A stretch of 64,000 nucleotides of DNA from Streptomyces sp. DH37 (GCF_029813835.1 NZ_JARVKV010000010.1:1-64000); one strand, 5' to 3'; numbered from the stretch's first letter, positions 8,363 to 17,552 are shown. Numbers and translations are program-made. The notes: generated by a model not told the origin, from the letters alone.

Positions 8363-8464
8363 GGTCGGGGAGAGGCCGTGCGGTGAGCGGTGGGGGGAAC
8401 GTACATGGCACATGGCCAGAAGAGGGTCAAAGAAGCTTATCCGGAGCTAACGGGCGAGGTGGCT

Positions 8465-9235
8465 ATGGTAGGGGCTCCACTGGACACCACCAGAGCCGAC
8501 AGGGGAGGTGCGGCTGCGGCCGGTGACCGGGGAGTGCTGAGGCGCTTCCTCAGGTCGTCCGGCGAGCCGAAATCCGTGAACGACACCGCTGACCACCGCC
8601 ACGCCGGCGACTCCGTGACCACCGCGACCTTCGCCACCGACGCGGACGCCCCGGCGTGGACGCCTCCCACCTGGGAGGAGATCGTCAGCACCCACAGCGC
8701 ACGGGTCTACCGGCTCGCGTACCGCCTCACCGGGAACCAGCACGACGCCGAGGACCTGACCCAGGAGGTCTTCGTCCGGGTCTTCCGCTCGCTGTCCACC
8801 TACACCCCCGGCACCTTCGAGGGCTGGCTGCACCGCATCACCACGAACCTGTTCCTGGACATGGTGCGGCGCAAGCAGCGCATCCGCTTCGACGCCCTCG
8901 GCGACGACGCGGCCGAGCGGCTGCCCAGCCGCGAGCCCTCGCCGCAGCAGCACTTCAACGACACCCACTTCGACGCCGACGTCCAGCAGGCGCTGGACAC
9001 CCTCGCCCCGGAGTTCCGGGCGGCGGTGGTGCTCTGCGACATCGAGGGGCTGTCGTACGAGGAGATCGCCGCGACGCTCGGCGTGAAGCTCGGCACGGTC
9101 CGCAGCCGCATCCACCGCGGCCGCTCCCACCTGCGGAAGGCGCTCAAGCACCGGTCGCCCGAGGTGCGCGCCGAGCAGCGCGCGCTGGCCGGGGTGCTCC
9201 CCGGTGCCGTGGGAGGGGAGGGCGACCCCGCGTGA
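8465..9235 (+). CDS. sigE: ECF sigma factor SigE
   Basis: This 256-residue ECF sigma factor directs transcription of envelope-stress genes. Region 2 is seen in [26 protein letters not shown] and [25 protein letters not shown]. Region 4 is seen in [41 protein letters not shown]. The ATG at 8465 is preceded by GAGG at five bases; an upstream ATG at 8405 with its own G-rich site would add 20 residues. The stop overlaps the GTG of the anti-sigma gene. The neighbours (methyltransferase, RseA-like, HtrA, TatB, Mrp) repeat the Rv1220c-Rv1229c order, so this is the M. tuberculosis SigE orthologue group rather than S. coelicolor SigE (SCO3356). Confidence 0.88.
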   Translation: MVGAPLDTTRADRGGAAAAGDRGVLRRFLRSSGEPKSVNDTADHRHAGDSVTTATFATDADAPAWTPPTWEEIVSTHSARVYRLAYRLTGNQHDAEDLTQEVFVRVFRSLSTYTPGTFEGWLHRITTNLFLDMVRRKQRIRFDALGDDAAERLPSREPSPQQHFNDTHFDADVQQALDTLAPEFRAAVVLCDIEGLSYEEIAATLGVKLGTVRSRIHRGRSHLRKALKHRSPEVRAEQRALAGVLPGAVGGEGDPA

Positions 9236-10206
9236 GCGGTACATACGACACATACGATGGCGCACCCGACCTGGAACCGACCCCGGCGGAGCAGCACCTG
9301 GGCGACCGCCTCGCGGCCCTGGTGGACGGCGAGCTGGGGCACGAGACGCGCGAGCGCGTCCTCGCCCACCTGGCGACCTGCCACACCTGCAAGGCCGAGG
9401 CCGATGCCCAGCGCAGGCTCAAGAGCGTCTTCGCCGACTCCGCGCCCCCGCCGCCCTCGGAGGGGCTGCTCGCCAGGCTCCAGGGCCTGCCGGGAGGACT
9501 GGACGACGGCCCCGGGCGGGGCCGGGGCGGGCCGTCGGGCCCGCCCGGGTCCGTCTGGGACTTCGAGTACCTGCCGACCGGCGGCGCGCTCACCCCGGAC
9601 CGGGGGTTCCGCATCCACGAGACGGACCGGCCGGCCTCGCGCGGGCGCCGCTTCGCCTTCGTGGCGGCGGGCGCCGTCTCGCTGGCGGCCTTCGCCATCG
9701 GCGGCGCGCTCACCTCCGCCGCCACCGGCGGCTCCACGGTCGCCGCGGGCGGGGACGGCGGTACGACCACCCGCCCGCCGCGTACGGCCGCGGTCGGAGC
9801 GGAGCGCGGCGGGGAGCGGCCCGGCAGCAGACCGGGCGAGAGCGCCCGGAAGGGAGAGGCCGGCACCCCGGGCGGGCCCACCCCGGCGCCGACGCCGACG
9901 CTGACGCCGATGCACTCGCCCACGCGGCCGGTGCCACCGCTGGAGGCCGCGTACACCGCCCGGTACGACGGACTGATGACGGTGCCGGTGATCGATGTGC
10001 TCCCCACCCCGCACCCGCCCCTGATACGCCCGACGCAGTACGGGACGCAGCCGCTGGACGCCGGTCCGCCGGAGCGGCACGGACCCACCGGGCAGCCGCT
10101 CGTCGCGGCGTCCCCGATGGCGGCGGCGCCCTCGGTCACGGCTCCGGCCACCGGCACGGCCACGGCCACCGCCCCGGCGCCCGTCGGGCCGCTGGCCGGG
10201 CCCTGA
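9232..10206 (+). CDS. rseA: Zinc-finger anti-sigma factor, RseA-like
   Basis: The 324-residue membrane protein is the cognate anti-sigma factor of the preceding gene by position, with translational coupling (GTGA overlap). Residues 25-60 form a ZAS/zf-HC2 domain with HLATCHTC (His46, Cys50, Cys53), which in this family binds zinc and the sigma factor. A single membrane helix lies at about 141-165 ([20 protein letters not shown]). The extracytoplasmic C-terminal 150 residues are Pro/Thr/Ala-rich and probably disordered. It is much longer than mycobacterial RseA (about 154 residues) because of this tail. It is followed by a strong hairpin. Confidence 0.85.
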   Translation: MSGTYDTYDGAPDLEPTPAEQHLGDRLAALVDGELGHETRERVLAHLATCHTCKAEADAQRRLKSVFADSAPPPPSEGLLARLQGLPGGLDDGPGRGRGGPSGPPGSVWDFEYLPTGGALTPDRGFRIHETDRPASRGRRFAFVAAGAVSLAAFAIGGALTSAATGGSTVAAGGDGGTTTRPPRTAAVGAERGGERPGSRPGESARKGEAGTPGGPTPAPTPTLTPMHSPTRPVPPLEAAYTARYDGLMTVPVIDVLPTPHPPLIRPTQYGTQPLDAGPPERHGPTGQPLVAASPMAAAPSVTAPATGTATATAPAPVGPLAGP

Positions 10207-10230
10207 CCGGGCCTCCTCCCGCCCGTCCTC

Positions 10231-10258
10231 CCGCCGGGGCGCCGACGCGCCCCGGCGG
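10231..10258 (+). terminator. Terminator hairpin after rseA
   Basis: A perfect 12-base stem (10231-10242 with 10247-10258) with loop CGAC starts 25 bases after the rseA stop. It suggests that htrA is mostly transcribed from its own promoter in the remaining 170 bases. Confidence 0.65.
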
Positions 10259-10431
10259 TTCCGTACGCTCGGGGGCCCGGGGGCGCGCGGAACCGGCGCT
10301 CGCGGTCTTTCGGGGGACAACCCCGCACCCCCGGCCGGTCCGGCTTCGCCCGGAGGTGCGGAACTGGTTGAATCGTGGGGATGCGGTGCGAGTCCGCGCG
10401 AAGCGCAACGCGGGCGGATGCTGGGGAGAAC

Positions 10432-11907
10432 ATGGACGAGGGGAAGGCCGCCGGGTCGCGGCCGACGTGGTGGAGCCGTCCGCGCGGGATCTTCGCCCCG
10501 CGCCCGGCGGCGGAGGGCGCCACCGCCGGGGACGCTCCGGCACCGCTGCACGGAGAGGACCCGTACGGCACACCGCCCTACGGCGGCCCCGGCCCCTGGG
10601 CCCCCGCGCCGCCCGTCCAGCGCCCCGTGGCGACGCCCGCCCAGGGCACCCGGCTGCCGCCCCCGACGGAGGCCGCCGAGCCCGGGACGGGGGTCTTCGC
10701 GCGCTACGACCCGTGGGCGCCGCCGTCGGCCGCGGCGCCGCCCCCGCACACGCCGCTCCCGCACACGCCGCACGCCCCGCCCCCGCCGCCCCCCTCGCCG
10801 CGCCGGGGCCGGACGGCCGCCGCGGCCGTCGTCCTGGCGCTGGCCGCCGGGACCGTGGGCGGCGGCATCGGGGCGTACGCGCAGCGCCACGGCGAGATCG
10901 GCACCGTCGAGCTGTCCCAGGCCCCGGCCGAGGACACCGGCCGCGCCCCGGACAGCGTGGCGGGGATCGCCGAGCGGGCCCTGCCGGGCGTGGTGACCCT
11001 CCACGTCCGCGGCGCCGGGGAGCAGGGCACCGGCACCGGCTTCGTCCTCGACACGCGGGGCCACCTCCTCACCAACCACCACGTGGTGGAGCCCGCCGGG
11101 GAAGGCGGCGACATCAGGGTGACCTTCCACGGCGGCGAGACCGCGCTCGCCGAGGTCGTCGGCACCGACAGCGGCTACGACCTGGCCGTGCTGAGGGTGG
11201 AGGGGGTCTCCGGGCTCAGCCCGCTGCCGCTGGGCAACTCCGACTCCGTGCGGGTGGGCGACCCGGTCGTGGCGATCGGCTCGCCGTACGACCTGGCGGG
11301 CACGGTCACCGCCGGGATCATCAGCGCCAAGGAGCGCCCCATCACCGCGGGCGGCGATCAGGACGACGGCGGCGGCAGCGACGTCAGCTACGTGGAGGCG
11401 CTGCAGACCGACGCCCCGATCAACCCCGGCAACTCCGGCGGTCCGCTGATGGACGCGCGGGGCCGGGTGATCGGCGTCAACAGCGCGATCCGGGCCGCCG
11501 GCGACGGCCTGCCGGACGGGGGCGCCGGCGGCAGCATCGGCCTGGGCTTCGCCATCCCCGTCAACCAGGCCAGGCGGGTGGCCGAGGAGTTGATCAACAC
11601 CGGCCGCGCCACCCACCCCGTGATCGGCGTGCGGGTCGACATGGGGTACTCCGGCGACGGGGCCCGGGTCGGGCTGCCCTCCGGGCACGAGGGCGCGGCG
11701 GTCGTGCCGGGGGGACCCGCCGACGCGGCGGGCATCGAGGAGGGCGACGTGATCACCGCGGTGGACGGCACCCCGGTGCGGAGCGGCGAGGAGCTGATCG
11801 TGAGGATCCGCGGCCACCGCCCCGGCGACCGGCTGGAACTGACCGTCGAGCGCGGCGGCCGGGAGCGGCCGGTGACGGTCGTCCTCGGCGCGGCGGCCGG
11901 CCCGTGA
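10432..11907 (+). CDS. htrA: Membrane-anchored HtrA/DegP-like serine protease with PDZ domain
   Basis: The 491-residue protein has a Pro-rich cytoplasmic N-terminus (1-123), a membrane helix at about 128-150 and an extracytoplasmic trypsin-like domain. The catalytic triad is visible: His217 (TNHHVV), Asp250 (GYDLAVL) and Ser335 (NPGNSGGPL). A C-terminal PDZ domain (about 395-485, with PADAAGIEEGDVITAVDG) follows. The family degrades misfolded envelope proteins and may process the anti-sigma factor. The ATG at 10432 has GGGGAGAAC directly upstream. The gene lies between rseA and tatB as in Rv1221-Rv1224. A 16-base palindrome covers its stop codon. Confidence 0.9.
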   Translation: MDEGKAAGSRPTWWSRPRGIFAPRPAAEGATAGDAPAPLHGEDPYGTPPYGGPGPWAPAPPVQRPVATPAQGTRLPPPTEAAEPGTGVFARYDPWAPPSAAAPPPHTPLPHTPHAPPPPPPSPRRGRTAAAAVVLALAAGTVGGGIGAYAQRHGEIGTVELSQAPAEDTGRAPDSVAGIAERALPGVVTLHVRGAGEQGTGTGFVLDTRGHLLTNHHVVEPAGEGGDIRVTFHGGETALAEVVGTDSGYDLAVLRVEGVSGLSPLPLGNSDSVRVGDPVVAIGSPYDLAGTVTAGIISAKERPITAGGDQDDGGGSDVSYVEALQTDAPINPGNSGGPLMDARGRVIGVNSAIRAAGDGLPDGGAGGSIGLGFAIPVNQARRVAEELINTGRATHPVIGVRVDMGYSGDGARVGLPSGHEGAAVVPGGPADAAGIEEGDVITAVDGTPVRSGEELIVRIRGHRPGDRLELTVERGGRERPVTVVLGAAAGP

Positions 11908-11918
11908 CGGCCGTCACG
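11903..11918. repeat. 16-base perfect palindrome across the htrA stop codon
   Basis: CGTGACGG/CCGTCACG is self-complementary and includes the htrA TGA stop. It lies 111 bases before tatB. It could be a dimeric regulator site or chance in GC-rich DNA. Confidence 0.35.
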
Positions 11919-12028
11919 ATGGCCGCCGCGACGGCCGCTGTTCGCCCGGCCGACTCCCGTCCCGTGGCCGCGCCGGGTACCGTGACTGTGGCCGCACGGG
12001 TCGTGGACGCACATGAGGGAGCTGAACG

Positions 12029-12493
12029 GTGTTCTTCGACATAGGACCCCTCGAGCTGATCGCTCTCGTCATCCTCGCGATCCTCGTCTTCGGCCCGGAG
12101 AAGCTGCCGAAGGTGATCCAGGACGTCGCGAGGTTCATCCGCAAGATCCGTGAGTTCTCCGACAGCGCCCGGGACGACATCCGCAGGGAGCTGGGGCCGG
12201 AGTTCAAGGACTTCGACTTCGAGGACCTCAACCCCAAGAACTTCGCGCGCAAGCACCTGCTGGACAACGAGGACCTCGGGCTGAAGGAGATCCGCAACGG
12301 CTTCGACCTGCGCCAGGAACTCGCCGAGGTCACGGACGCGGTCAACGGCCGGGAGATCACCTCGGGCCGCTCCTCCGCGGACGCCCCGGGCGGCGCCGCG
12401 GCCCCTCCGGACGGCGCCGCGCCCGACCGGCTCCGCAAGGCCGACCCCGCGCCCAAGGCGGACCCGCCGCCGTACGACTCCGACGCCACCTGA
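12029..12493 (+). CDS. tatB: Twin-arginine translocase subunit TatB
   Basis: TatB works with TatC as the receptor for folded Tat substrates. The 154-residue protein has the classical N-terminus MFFDIGPLELIALVILAILVFGPEKLP: a short membrane helix (7-22), then the FGPEKLP hinge with conserved Gly-Pro and an amphipathic helix. A long acidic cytoplasmic tail follows. Pairing with htrA rather than tatC matches Rv1223-Rv1224. The GTG start is preceded by GAGGGAGC. Confidence 0.9.
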   Translation: MFFDIGPLELIALVILAILVFGPEKLPKVIQDVARFIRKIREFSDSARDDIRRELGPEFKDFDFEDLNPKNFARKHLLDNEDLGLKEIRNGFDLRQELAEVTDAVNGREITSGRSSADAPGGAAAPPDGAAPDRLRKADPAPKADPPPYDSDAT

Positions 12494-12495
12494 CG

Positions 12496-12518
12496 CCTCC
12501 CGCCGGTGATCCGGGAGG
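12496..12518 (+). terminator. Short hairpin after tatB
   Basis: A 7-base stem (12496-12502 with 12512-12518) starts just past the tatB stop. It is weaker than other terminators in the window. Confidence 0.35.
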
Positions 12519-12654
12519 GCCACCTCCCGTACTCCACAGCCGGTCCTGTCCGGTTCGGCGCACAAGGGTGGCTATCCTCCCTGTGTCCGGGGTCGGGCCG
12601 CCCGAGGGGGGCGGGCCTCCCACCACGCAGGGCACACGAGGAGGCGTCGCGCAG

Positions 12655-13296
12655 ATGGAGACGACGGGCCGGGTAGAGCCGCAGGACGCACCCGCGTCCG
12701 GGGCGGACCGGGCGATCGACGGCTATCTGATGGCCGGCTTCCCCTGGTACGGCCTCGACGAGGCCTTCACCGGCCCGCGCTGGCTGATGCGAGTGGGAGC
12801 CGCCGCGGACGGCACGGTCGAGCACGGTTCGACCGGCCACGGGGACGAGCCCTCCTTCCGGGCCGAGTCCGGCCCGGACACCCAGCGCTTCGCCGTCGTC
12901 GTGACGGTCGCCGACCGCCCGGTGCGCAGCAGCCCGGACGGCACGGGGGTCCTGGAGGCCACCTCGGTCTCGTCGGCCGCCTGGCTGGCCGGATCGGGAT
13001 TGCTGTCATGCACCTGGCCCACCCAGATGGAGCGGGGGCTCAGACAGAGCTGGCTCGACCAGCAGACGGCGATCGCCTGGGAACTGGCGGACGATCTGGA
13101 CGGCTCCGCCTGGTCCACCCTGTCACTGCCGGTCGACGGCGCCCCCACCGACTTCCGCTACCGGGAGTCGGAGTACGGGTGGGTGCTGGCCGGCCCGGCG
13201 CACGAGGGCGTGCACATCGGCGCGTACGGGCGGGGGATGAGCGCGTACGGACTGGGCTTCTCGGTGATCAAGGACATCACCACGTACGACCACTGA
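12655..13296 (+). CDS. Conserved hypothetical protein of streptomycetes
   Basis: The 213-residue soluble protein has no signal peptide or membrane helix. It contains a Trp/Gly-rich C-terminal half with ESEYGWVLAGPAHEGVHIGAYGRGMSAYGLGF and a central QSWLDQQTAIAWELADDLDG segment. I do not recognise a family beyond resemblance to Streptomyces hypothetical proteins. The ATG at 12655 has GAGGAGG upstream at about eight bases. It sits between tatB and mrp, facing mrp, and is not part of the mycobacterial synteny. Confidence 0.65.
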   Translation: METTGRVEPQDAPASGADRAIDGYLMAGFPWYGLDEAFTGPRWLMRVGAAADGTVEHGSTGHGDEPSFRAESGPDTQRFAVVVTVADRPVRSSPDGTGVLEATSVSSAAWLAGSGLLSCTWPTQMERGLRQSWLDQQTAIAWELADDLDGSAWSTLSLPVDGAPTDFRYRESEYGWVLAGPAHEGVHIGAYGRGMSAYGLGFSVIKDITTYDH

Positions 13297-13311
13297 GCGC
13301 GGCCCGCGGAG

Positions 13312-13341
13312 CCGTACGCGCGGCGGGGACGGCGCGTACGG
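13312..13341. terminator. Bidirectional hairpin between the hypothetical gene and mrp
   Basis: A perfect 10-base stem (13312-13321 with 13332-13341) lies between two convergent genes. Confidence 0.6.
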
Positions 13342-13380
13342 TGTCGTCGCGCGCCGCCCCCGCGGGCCCCCGGCGGAGCC

Positions 13381-14547
13381 TCAGAACTTGTTGCGCGGGG
13401 TGATCCCCAGCGACATGCCCGCCAGCCCGCGCTGGCGCCCGCCCAGCTTGCCCGCGACCGCGCGGATCGCGGAGCCCGCGGGGGAGTCCGGGTCGGTCAG
13501 CACCACCGGCCTGCCCTCGTCGCCGCCCTCGCGCAGCCGCACGTCGATCGGGATGGAGCCGAGGACGGGGACGGTGGTGCCGGTGGTCCGGCTCAGCCCG
13601 TCGGCGACGCGCTGCCCGCCGCCGGTGCCGAAGACGTCCACCATCTCGTCGCAGTGCGGGCAGGGCAGCCCGGACATGTTCTCGACCACGCCCACGATCT
13701 TCTGGTGGGTCTGCACGGCGATGGACCCGGCGCGCTCGGCGACCTCGGCGGCGGCCTGCTGCGGGGTGGTCACCACCAGGATCTCGGCGTTGGGGACGAG
13801 CTGCGCCACGGAGATGGCGATGTCGCCCGTGCCCGGGGGCAGGTCCAGCAGCAGCACGTCCAGGTCGCCCCAGTAGACGTCGGCGAGGAACTGCTGGAGC
13901 GCGCGGTGCAGCATCGGCCCGCGCCACACCACCGGGGCGTTGCCCGGGGTGAACATGCCGATCGAGATGACCTTCACGCCGTTCGCGGACGGCGGCATGA
14001 TCATGTTCTCGACCTGGGTCGGCCGGCCGTCGGCGCCCAGCATGCGCGGCACCGAGTGGCCGTAGATGTCGGCGTCCACGACGCCCACCTTCAGCCCGTC
14101 GGCCGCCATCGCCGCCGCCAGGTTGACCGTCACCGAGGACTTGCCGACACCGCCCTTGCCGGAGGCGATCGCGTACACCCGGGTCAGGGAGCCGGGCCTG
14201 GCGAACGGGATCTCCCGCTCGGCCTGGCCGCCGCGGAGCGTGGCCGCCAGCTCGCGGCGCTGCTCGTCGCTCATCACGTCCAGGGAGACCGCCACGTCCG
14301 TGACGCCCGCCACGCCGCGGACCGCCTCGGTCACCCTCGTGGTGATGGTCTCGCGCATCGGGCAGCCGGAGACCGTCAGGTAGACCGTGACCGCGACCGA
14401 GCCGCCGTCGCCGATCTCCACCGACTTCACCATGCCGAGGTCGGTGATCGGGCGGTGGATCTCGGGGTCGTCGACGGTCGCGAGCGCGGCGCGGACCGCG
14501 TCCTCGGTCGGGACTCCGCTGGATGCCGCGGACGTGTCAGTAGCCAT
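13381..14547 (-). CDS. mrp: Mrp/NBP35-family ATPase, iron-sulfur cluster carrier
   Basis: ApbC/Mrp proteins bind and transfer 4Fe-4S clusters in an ATP-dependent manner. The 388-residue protein has an N-terminal MIP18-like (DUF59) domain (about 14-95, with DPEIHRPITDLGM and GCPMRETI). It then has the deviant Walker A SGKGGVGKSS at 129-138, DADIYGHS, and a CPHC motif late in the sequence that would bridge a cluster in the dimer. It corresponds to Rv1229c. The ATG at 14547 is the start used by homologues. A 17-base direct repeat lies upstream. Confidence 0.92.
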   Translation of the reverse strand: MATDTSAASSGVPTEDAVRAALATVDDPEIHRPITDLGMVKSVEIGDGGSVAVTVYLTVSGCPMRETITTRVTEAVRGVAGVTDVAVSLDVMSDEQRRELAATLRGGQAEREIPFARPGSLTRVYAIASGKGGVGKSSVTVNLAAAMAADGLKVGVVDADIYGHSVPRMLGADGRPTQVENMIMPPSANGVKVISIGMFTPGNAPVVWRGPMLHRALQQFLADVYWGDLDVLLLDLPPGTGDIAISVAQLVPNAEILVVTTPQQAAAEVAERAGSIAVQTHQKIVGVVENMSGLPCPHCDEMVDVFGTGGGQRVADGLSRTTGTTVPVLGSIPIDVRLREGGDEGRPVVLTDPDSPAGSAIRAVAGKLGGRQRGLAGMSLGITPRNKF

Positions 14548-14592
14548 GCCCCGATGGTACGGCGCACGGGCGGCGCCGCCGAAGGCGGCGGA

Positions 14593-14628
14593 TGAGACGC
14601 GGGTCACCGTCTGAGACGCGGGTCACCG
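14593..14628. repeat. 17-base direct repeat upstream of mrp
   Basis: TGAGACGCGGGTCACCG occurs at 14593-14609 and again at 14612-14628, a 19-base period. It lies in the 104-base gap between mrp and the DUF1003 gene, about 45 bases before the mrp start, so it could be an operator. Confidence 0.45.
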
Positions 14629-14651
14629 CCGGCGGGCCCCGCGCGCCCCGG

Positions 14652-15224
14652 TCACCGGTCCCGGTCGGGCGAGGGCTCGACCGCGCCGCGCTGCTCCAGC
14701 TCCTTGAGCAGGTCCTGCAGCTCGGAGCGGATCCAGTCCCGGGTGGCGACCTCGCCCAGCCCCATCCGCAGCGCGGCGACCTCCCGGGTGAGGTACTCGG
14801 TGTCGGCGATGGAGCGCTCGTTCTGCTTGCGGTCCTGCTCCAGGTTCACCCGGTCGCGGTCGTCCTGCCGGTTCTGGGCCAGCAGGATCAGCGGGGCGGC
14901 GTACGAGGCCTGGAGCGACAGGGCCAGGGTCAGGAAGATGAACGGGTACTCGTCGAAGCGCAGGTGCTGCGGGGCCGTGGTGTTCCAGATGACCCACAGG
15001 ATGATGGTGAACGTCATCCAGACGATGAACCGCCCGGTCCCCAGGAAGCGCGCGATCCGCTCCGACAGCCGCCCGAAGGCCTCCGGGTCGTACTCCGGCA
15101 GCGGGCTGCGGCGCGGCACCATCGGCTGGTCCAGCCTGGCGCGGGCCGCCCGTCCGGTGACCGGCGGAAGGCTCCGCTCGCGTTCCCTGCGGGCCATGCG
15201 CTCGTCCCGTTCCCTATCGACCAT
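14652..15224 (-). CDS. DUF1003 membrane protein
   Basis: The 190-residue protein contains the DUF1003 core: RFLGTGRFIVWMTFTIILWVIWN (first membrane helix, about 75-95) and FDEYPFIFLTLALSLQASYAAPLILLAQNRQDDRDR (second helix, then the family signature). The C-terminal cytoplasmic helix is charged. Function is unknown. It overlaps the end of the upstream MgtE-N/CBS gene by 11 bases, as Rv1231c follows Rv1232c, so the two probably act together. Confidence 0.87.
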   Translation of the reverse strand: MVDRERDERMARRERERSLPPVTGRAARARLDQPMVPRRSPLPEYDPEAFGRLSERIARFLGTGRFIVWMTFTIILWVIWNTTAPQHLRFDEYPFIFLTLALSLQASYAAPLILLAQNRQDDRDRVNLEQDRKQNERSIADTEYLTREVAALRMGLGEVATRDWIRSELQDLLKELEQRGAVEPSPDRDR

Positions 15225-16536
15225 CGGCGCTCCCCCTGCCGTTCTGCCGGTTCTCCGGCGACTTCGGCGTCCCGTGCGTCCCGAACGCCTCCTGGGCCGC
15301 CGCCTCGCGCCAGTCCTCGGGCAGCAGGTGGTCCAGTACGTCGTCGACCGTGACGGCGCCCAGCAGCGATCCGCTCTCGTCCACCACCGGCACCGACACG
15401 ATGTTGTACGCGGCCAGGTAGCTGGTCAGCGTGGGCAGCGGGGTGTCCGGCGGCAGCGGCCGCAGATCGGTGTCCACGACCGAGCCGACCAGCGTCCCGG
15501 GCGGCTCGCGCAGCAGCCGCTGGAAGTGCACCAGCCCCAGGTACTTGCCCGTCGGGGTCTCCTCCGGCGGCCGGCACACGTACACCTGGGCGGCCAGCGG
15601 CGCCGACAGGTCCTGCACGCGCACCCGGGCCAGCGCGTCGGCGACCGTGGCGTCGGGCCGCAGCACGATCGGCTCGGTGGTCATCATGCCGCCCGCGGTG
15701 CGCTCCTCGTACGTCAGCAACCGCCGCACCGGGGCCGCGTCCTGCGGCTCCATCAGCTCCAGCAGCCGGTTCATGTCCTTCTCCGGCAGCTCGGAGAGGA
15801 GGTCGGCGGCGTCGTCGGGGTCCATCGCCTCCAGGACGTCCGCGGCGCGCTCCTCCTTGAGCTTGCCGAGGATCTCCACCTGGTCGTCGTCGGGCAGTTC
15901 CTCCAGCACGTCCGCCAGCCGGTCGTCGTCCAGCGCGGCGGCGACCTCCGCCCGGCGCTTGGGCGACAGGTGGTGCAGGACGTTGGCGAGGTCGGCCGGG
16001 CGCAGCTGCTCGAAGGTGGCCAGCAGATTGGCCGCGCCCTGCCCCTCCTCCTCCAGCGAGAGCCCGGTCACCGCGGACCACTCCACGGTCAGCGTCTCGC
16101 CGCGCCGCCGCCGCAGGCCGCCGCCGCCGCGGCGCACGAAGACCTTGTCGATCAGCCAGTCGCGGCGTCCGGGGACCTGGGCGAGGCCGACGTCGAGCAC
16201 GGTGACCTTCTCGCCCGTCTCGACCAGCATCACCTGGCGGTCCAGAAGTTCGCCCAGGACCAGGGTCTCGGTGGGCCGCTGCTCGAAACGCCGCATGTTG
16301 ACCACGCCGGTGGTGATCACCTGGCCCGACTCGACGCCGGTCACCCGGGTCATGGGCAGGAAGATCCGCCGCCGGCTGACCACCTCGACGACCAGCCCGA
16401 GCACGCGCGGCGGACGTCCGCCGACGCGCAGCATCGCCACCACGTCCCGTACCCGGCCGACCTGGTCCCCCACGGGGTCGAAGACGGCCACGCCGGAGAG
16501 GTGCGAGACGAAGACCCGCGGGGCGCCCAGCGCCAT
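15214..16536 (-). CDS. MgtE intracellular domain plus CBS pair, without the membrane channel
   Basis: The 440-residue soluble protein resembles the cytosolic gate of the MgtE magnesium channel. An N-terminal PRC-barrel-like part (1-85, VFVSHLSGVAVFDPVGDQVGRV) is followed by MgtE_N superhelix repeats (LANVLHHLSPKRRAEVAAALDDDRLADVLEELPDDD, about 200-290). Two CBS motifs follow (about 300-425). The transmembrane pore of true MgtE is absent. Such proteins (Rv1232c) always lie with DUF1003. A magnesium-sensing role is inferred from the domains. The ATG at 16536 matches homologues. Confidence 0.88.
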   Translation of the reverse strand: MALGAPRVFVSHLSGVAVFDPVGDQVGRVRDVVAMLRVGGRPPRVLGLVVEVVSRRRIFLPMTRVTGVESGQVITTGVVNMRRFEQRPTETLVLGELLDRQVMLVETGEKVTVLDVGLAQVPGRRDWLIDKVFVRRGGGGLRRRRGETLTVEWSAVTGLSLEEEGQGAANLLATFEQLRPADLANVLHHLSPKRRAEVAAALDDDRLADVLEELPDDDQVEILGKLKEERAADVLEAMDPDDAADLLSELPEKDMNRLLELMEPQDAAPVRRLLTYEERTAGGMMTTEPIVLRPDATVADALARVRVQDLSAPLAAQVYVCRPPEETPTGKYLGLVHFQRLLREPPGTLVGSVVDTDLRPLPPDTPLPTLTSYLAAYNIVSVPVVDESGSLLGAVTVDDVLDHLLPEDWREAAAQEAFGTHGTPKSPENRQNGRGSADGR

Positions 16537-16784
16537 GGCTGTCCTCCGCTTCCCACTCGTATCCGCTGTGTGCGGTAAGTGCCGTACGTGCTGTCCGTGT
16601 GCCGTGTACCCGCGTGTGGCCGAGTGTCCGCATCCGGGACGCGACCCGAATGCGGCTTTCAGGCTAACGCGCCCCCGTCCGGCCGCGTGCGGCGGCACCG
16701 GCCGTACGGTCGCCTTCCGTCCCGGGCCGGTACCCCGGGTAAGGTGCCGTCGTCCTGCCCCCGGCATCAGGAGGAAGAGCGGAC

Positions 16785-17552
16785 GTGACTGCGTGGGTCC
16801 ACGGTGTTCGTGCCCGGAGTGCGGCGGCGGCGGTGGGGGCGGTCTGCGCGGTCCTGCTGGCCGTGCTCACGGGATGTGCCTCGGAGGACCCGGACAAGGG
16901 GACCAACGGGGTCGGCAGGCTTCCCGCCGCCAAGATCGAGGGCAAGGCGCGCGAGGCGGCCCGGGGGGCGGAGTCCGTACGGCTGTCGGGCAGCGTGGTC
17001 AGCAAGGGCCGCACCTACCGGCTGGACATGCGGCTGAAGGGCAACGGCGGCCTCGGCGAGGTCTCGGCCAAGGGCGGGCCCCGCTTCGAGCTGCTGCGGG
17101 TCGATCAGGACCTCTACCTCAAGGCGAACGCCGACTTCTGGGCCAACCAGGGCAAGGGCGACGCGGAGCCGACCGAGACCGATCTGGCGGCGGCCCGCAA
17201 GCTGGAGGGCAAGTACGTCAAGGTGCCTCCCGGCGACCCCGCCTACAAGCAGCTCAGCGGCTTCACGGACAAGGACGTGCTGCTCGACGGGCTGCTCACG
17301 CTCCAGGGCGAGCGGGAGACCGGCGACCGCGGCGAGGTCGAGGACGTGCGGACGATCGAGGTGCGGGCCGCCAAGGGCGCCGGCGGGATCCTCAGCGTCG
17401 CGCTGATCGGGAAGCCGTACCCGCTGCGGCTGGAGCGCGGCGGCGACGCGGGTGTGGTGCAACTGCTGGAGTGGGACAAGGAGTTCACCCTGCGGGCCCC
17501 GGCGAAGGACCAGATCGTCGACTACGGCAGGAAGATCTCCGCGGCCGAGTGA
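16785..17552 (+). CDS. Lipoprotein with LppX/LprG-like outline
   Basis: The 255-residue product starts with a signal peptide ending in the lipobox LTGC (Cys about residue 28), so it is a lipid-anchored surface protein. The body is one domain with repeated beta-strand-like segments (SVRLSGSVVSKGRTYRLDMRL, RFELLRVDQDLYLKAN). This recalls the LolA/LppX/LprG half-barrel lipid-binding lipoproteins. This fold assignment is tentative. The GTG start at 16785 follows GAGGAAGAGC. Confidence 0.72.
   Translation: MTAWVHGVRARSAAAAVGAVCAVLLAVLTGCASEDPDKGTNGVGRLPAAKIEGKAREAARGAESVRLSGSVVSKGRTYRLDMRLKGNGGLGEVSAKGGPRFELLRVDQDLYLKANADFWANQGKGDAEPTETDLAAARKLEGKYVKVPPGDPAYKQLSGFTDKDVLLDGLLTLQGERETGDRGEVEDVRTIEVRAAKGAGGILSVALIGKPYPLRLERGGDAGVVQLLEWDKEFTLRAPAKDQIVDYGRKISAAE

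Noticed and set aside
10289..10311. GGAAC motifs upstream of htrA as a SigE promoter
   Set aside because: GGAAC at 10289 and 10360 lack a CGTT or GTC box at the right spacing.
8800..11817. Long minus-strand open frame opposite sigE, rseA and htrA
   Set aside because: Composition is Arg/Gly/Pro-rich without motifs, and the plus-strand genes have clear domains.
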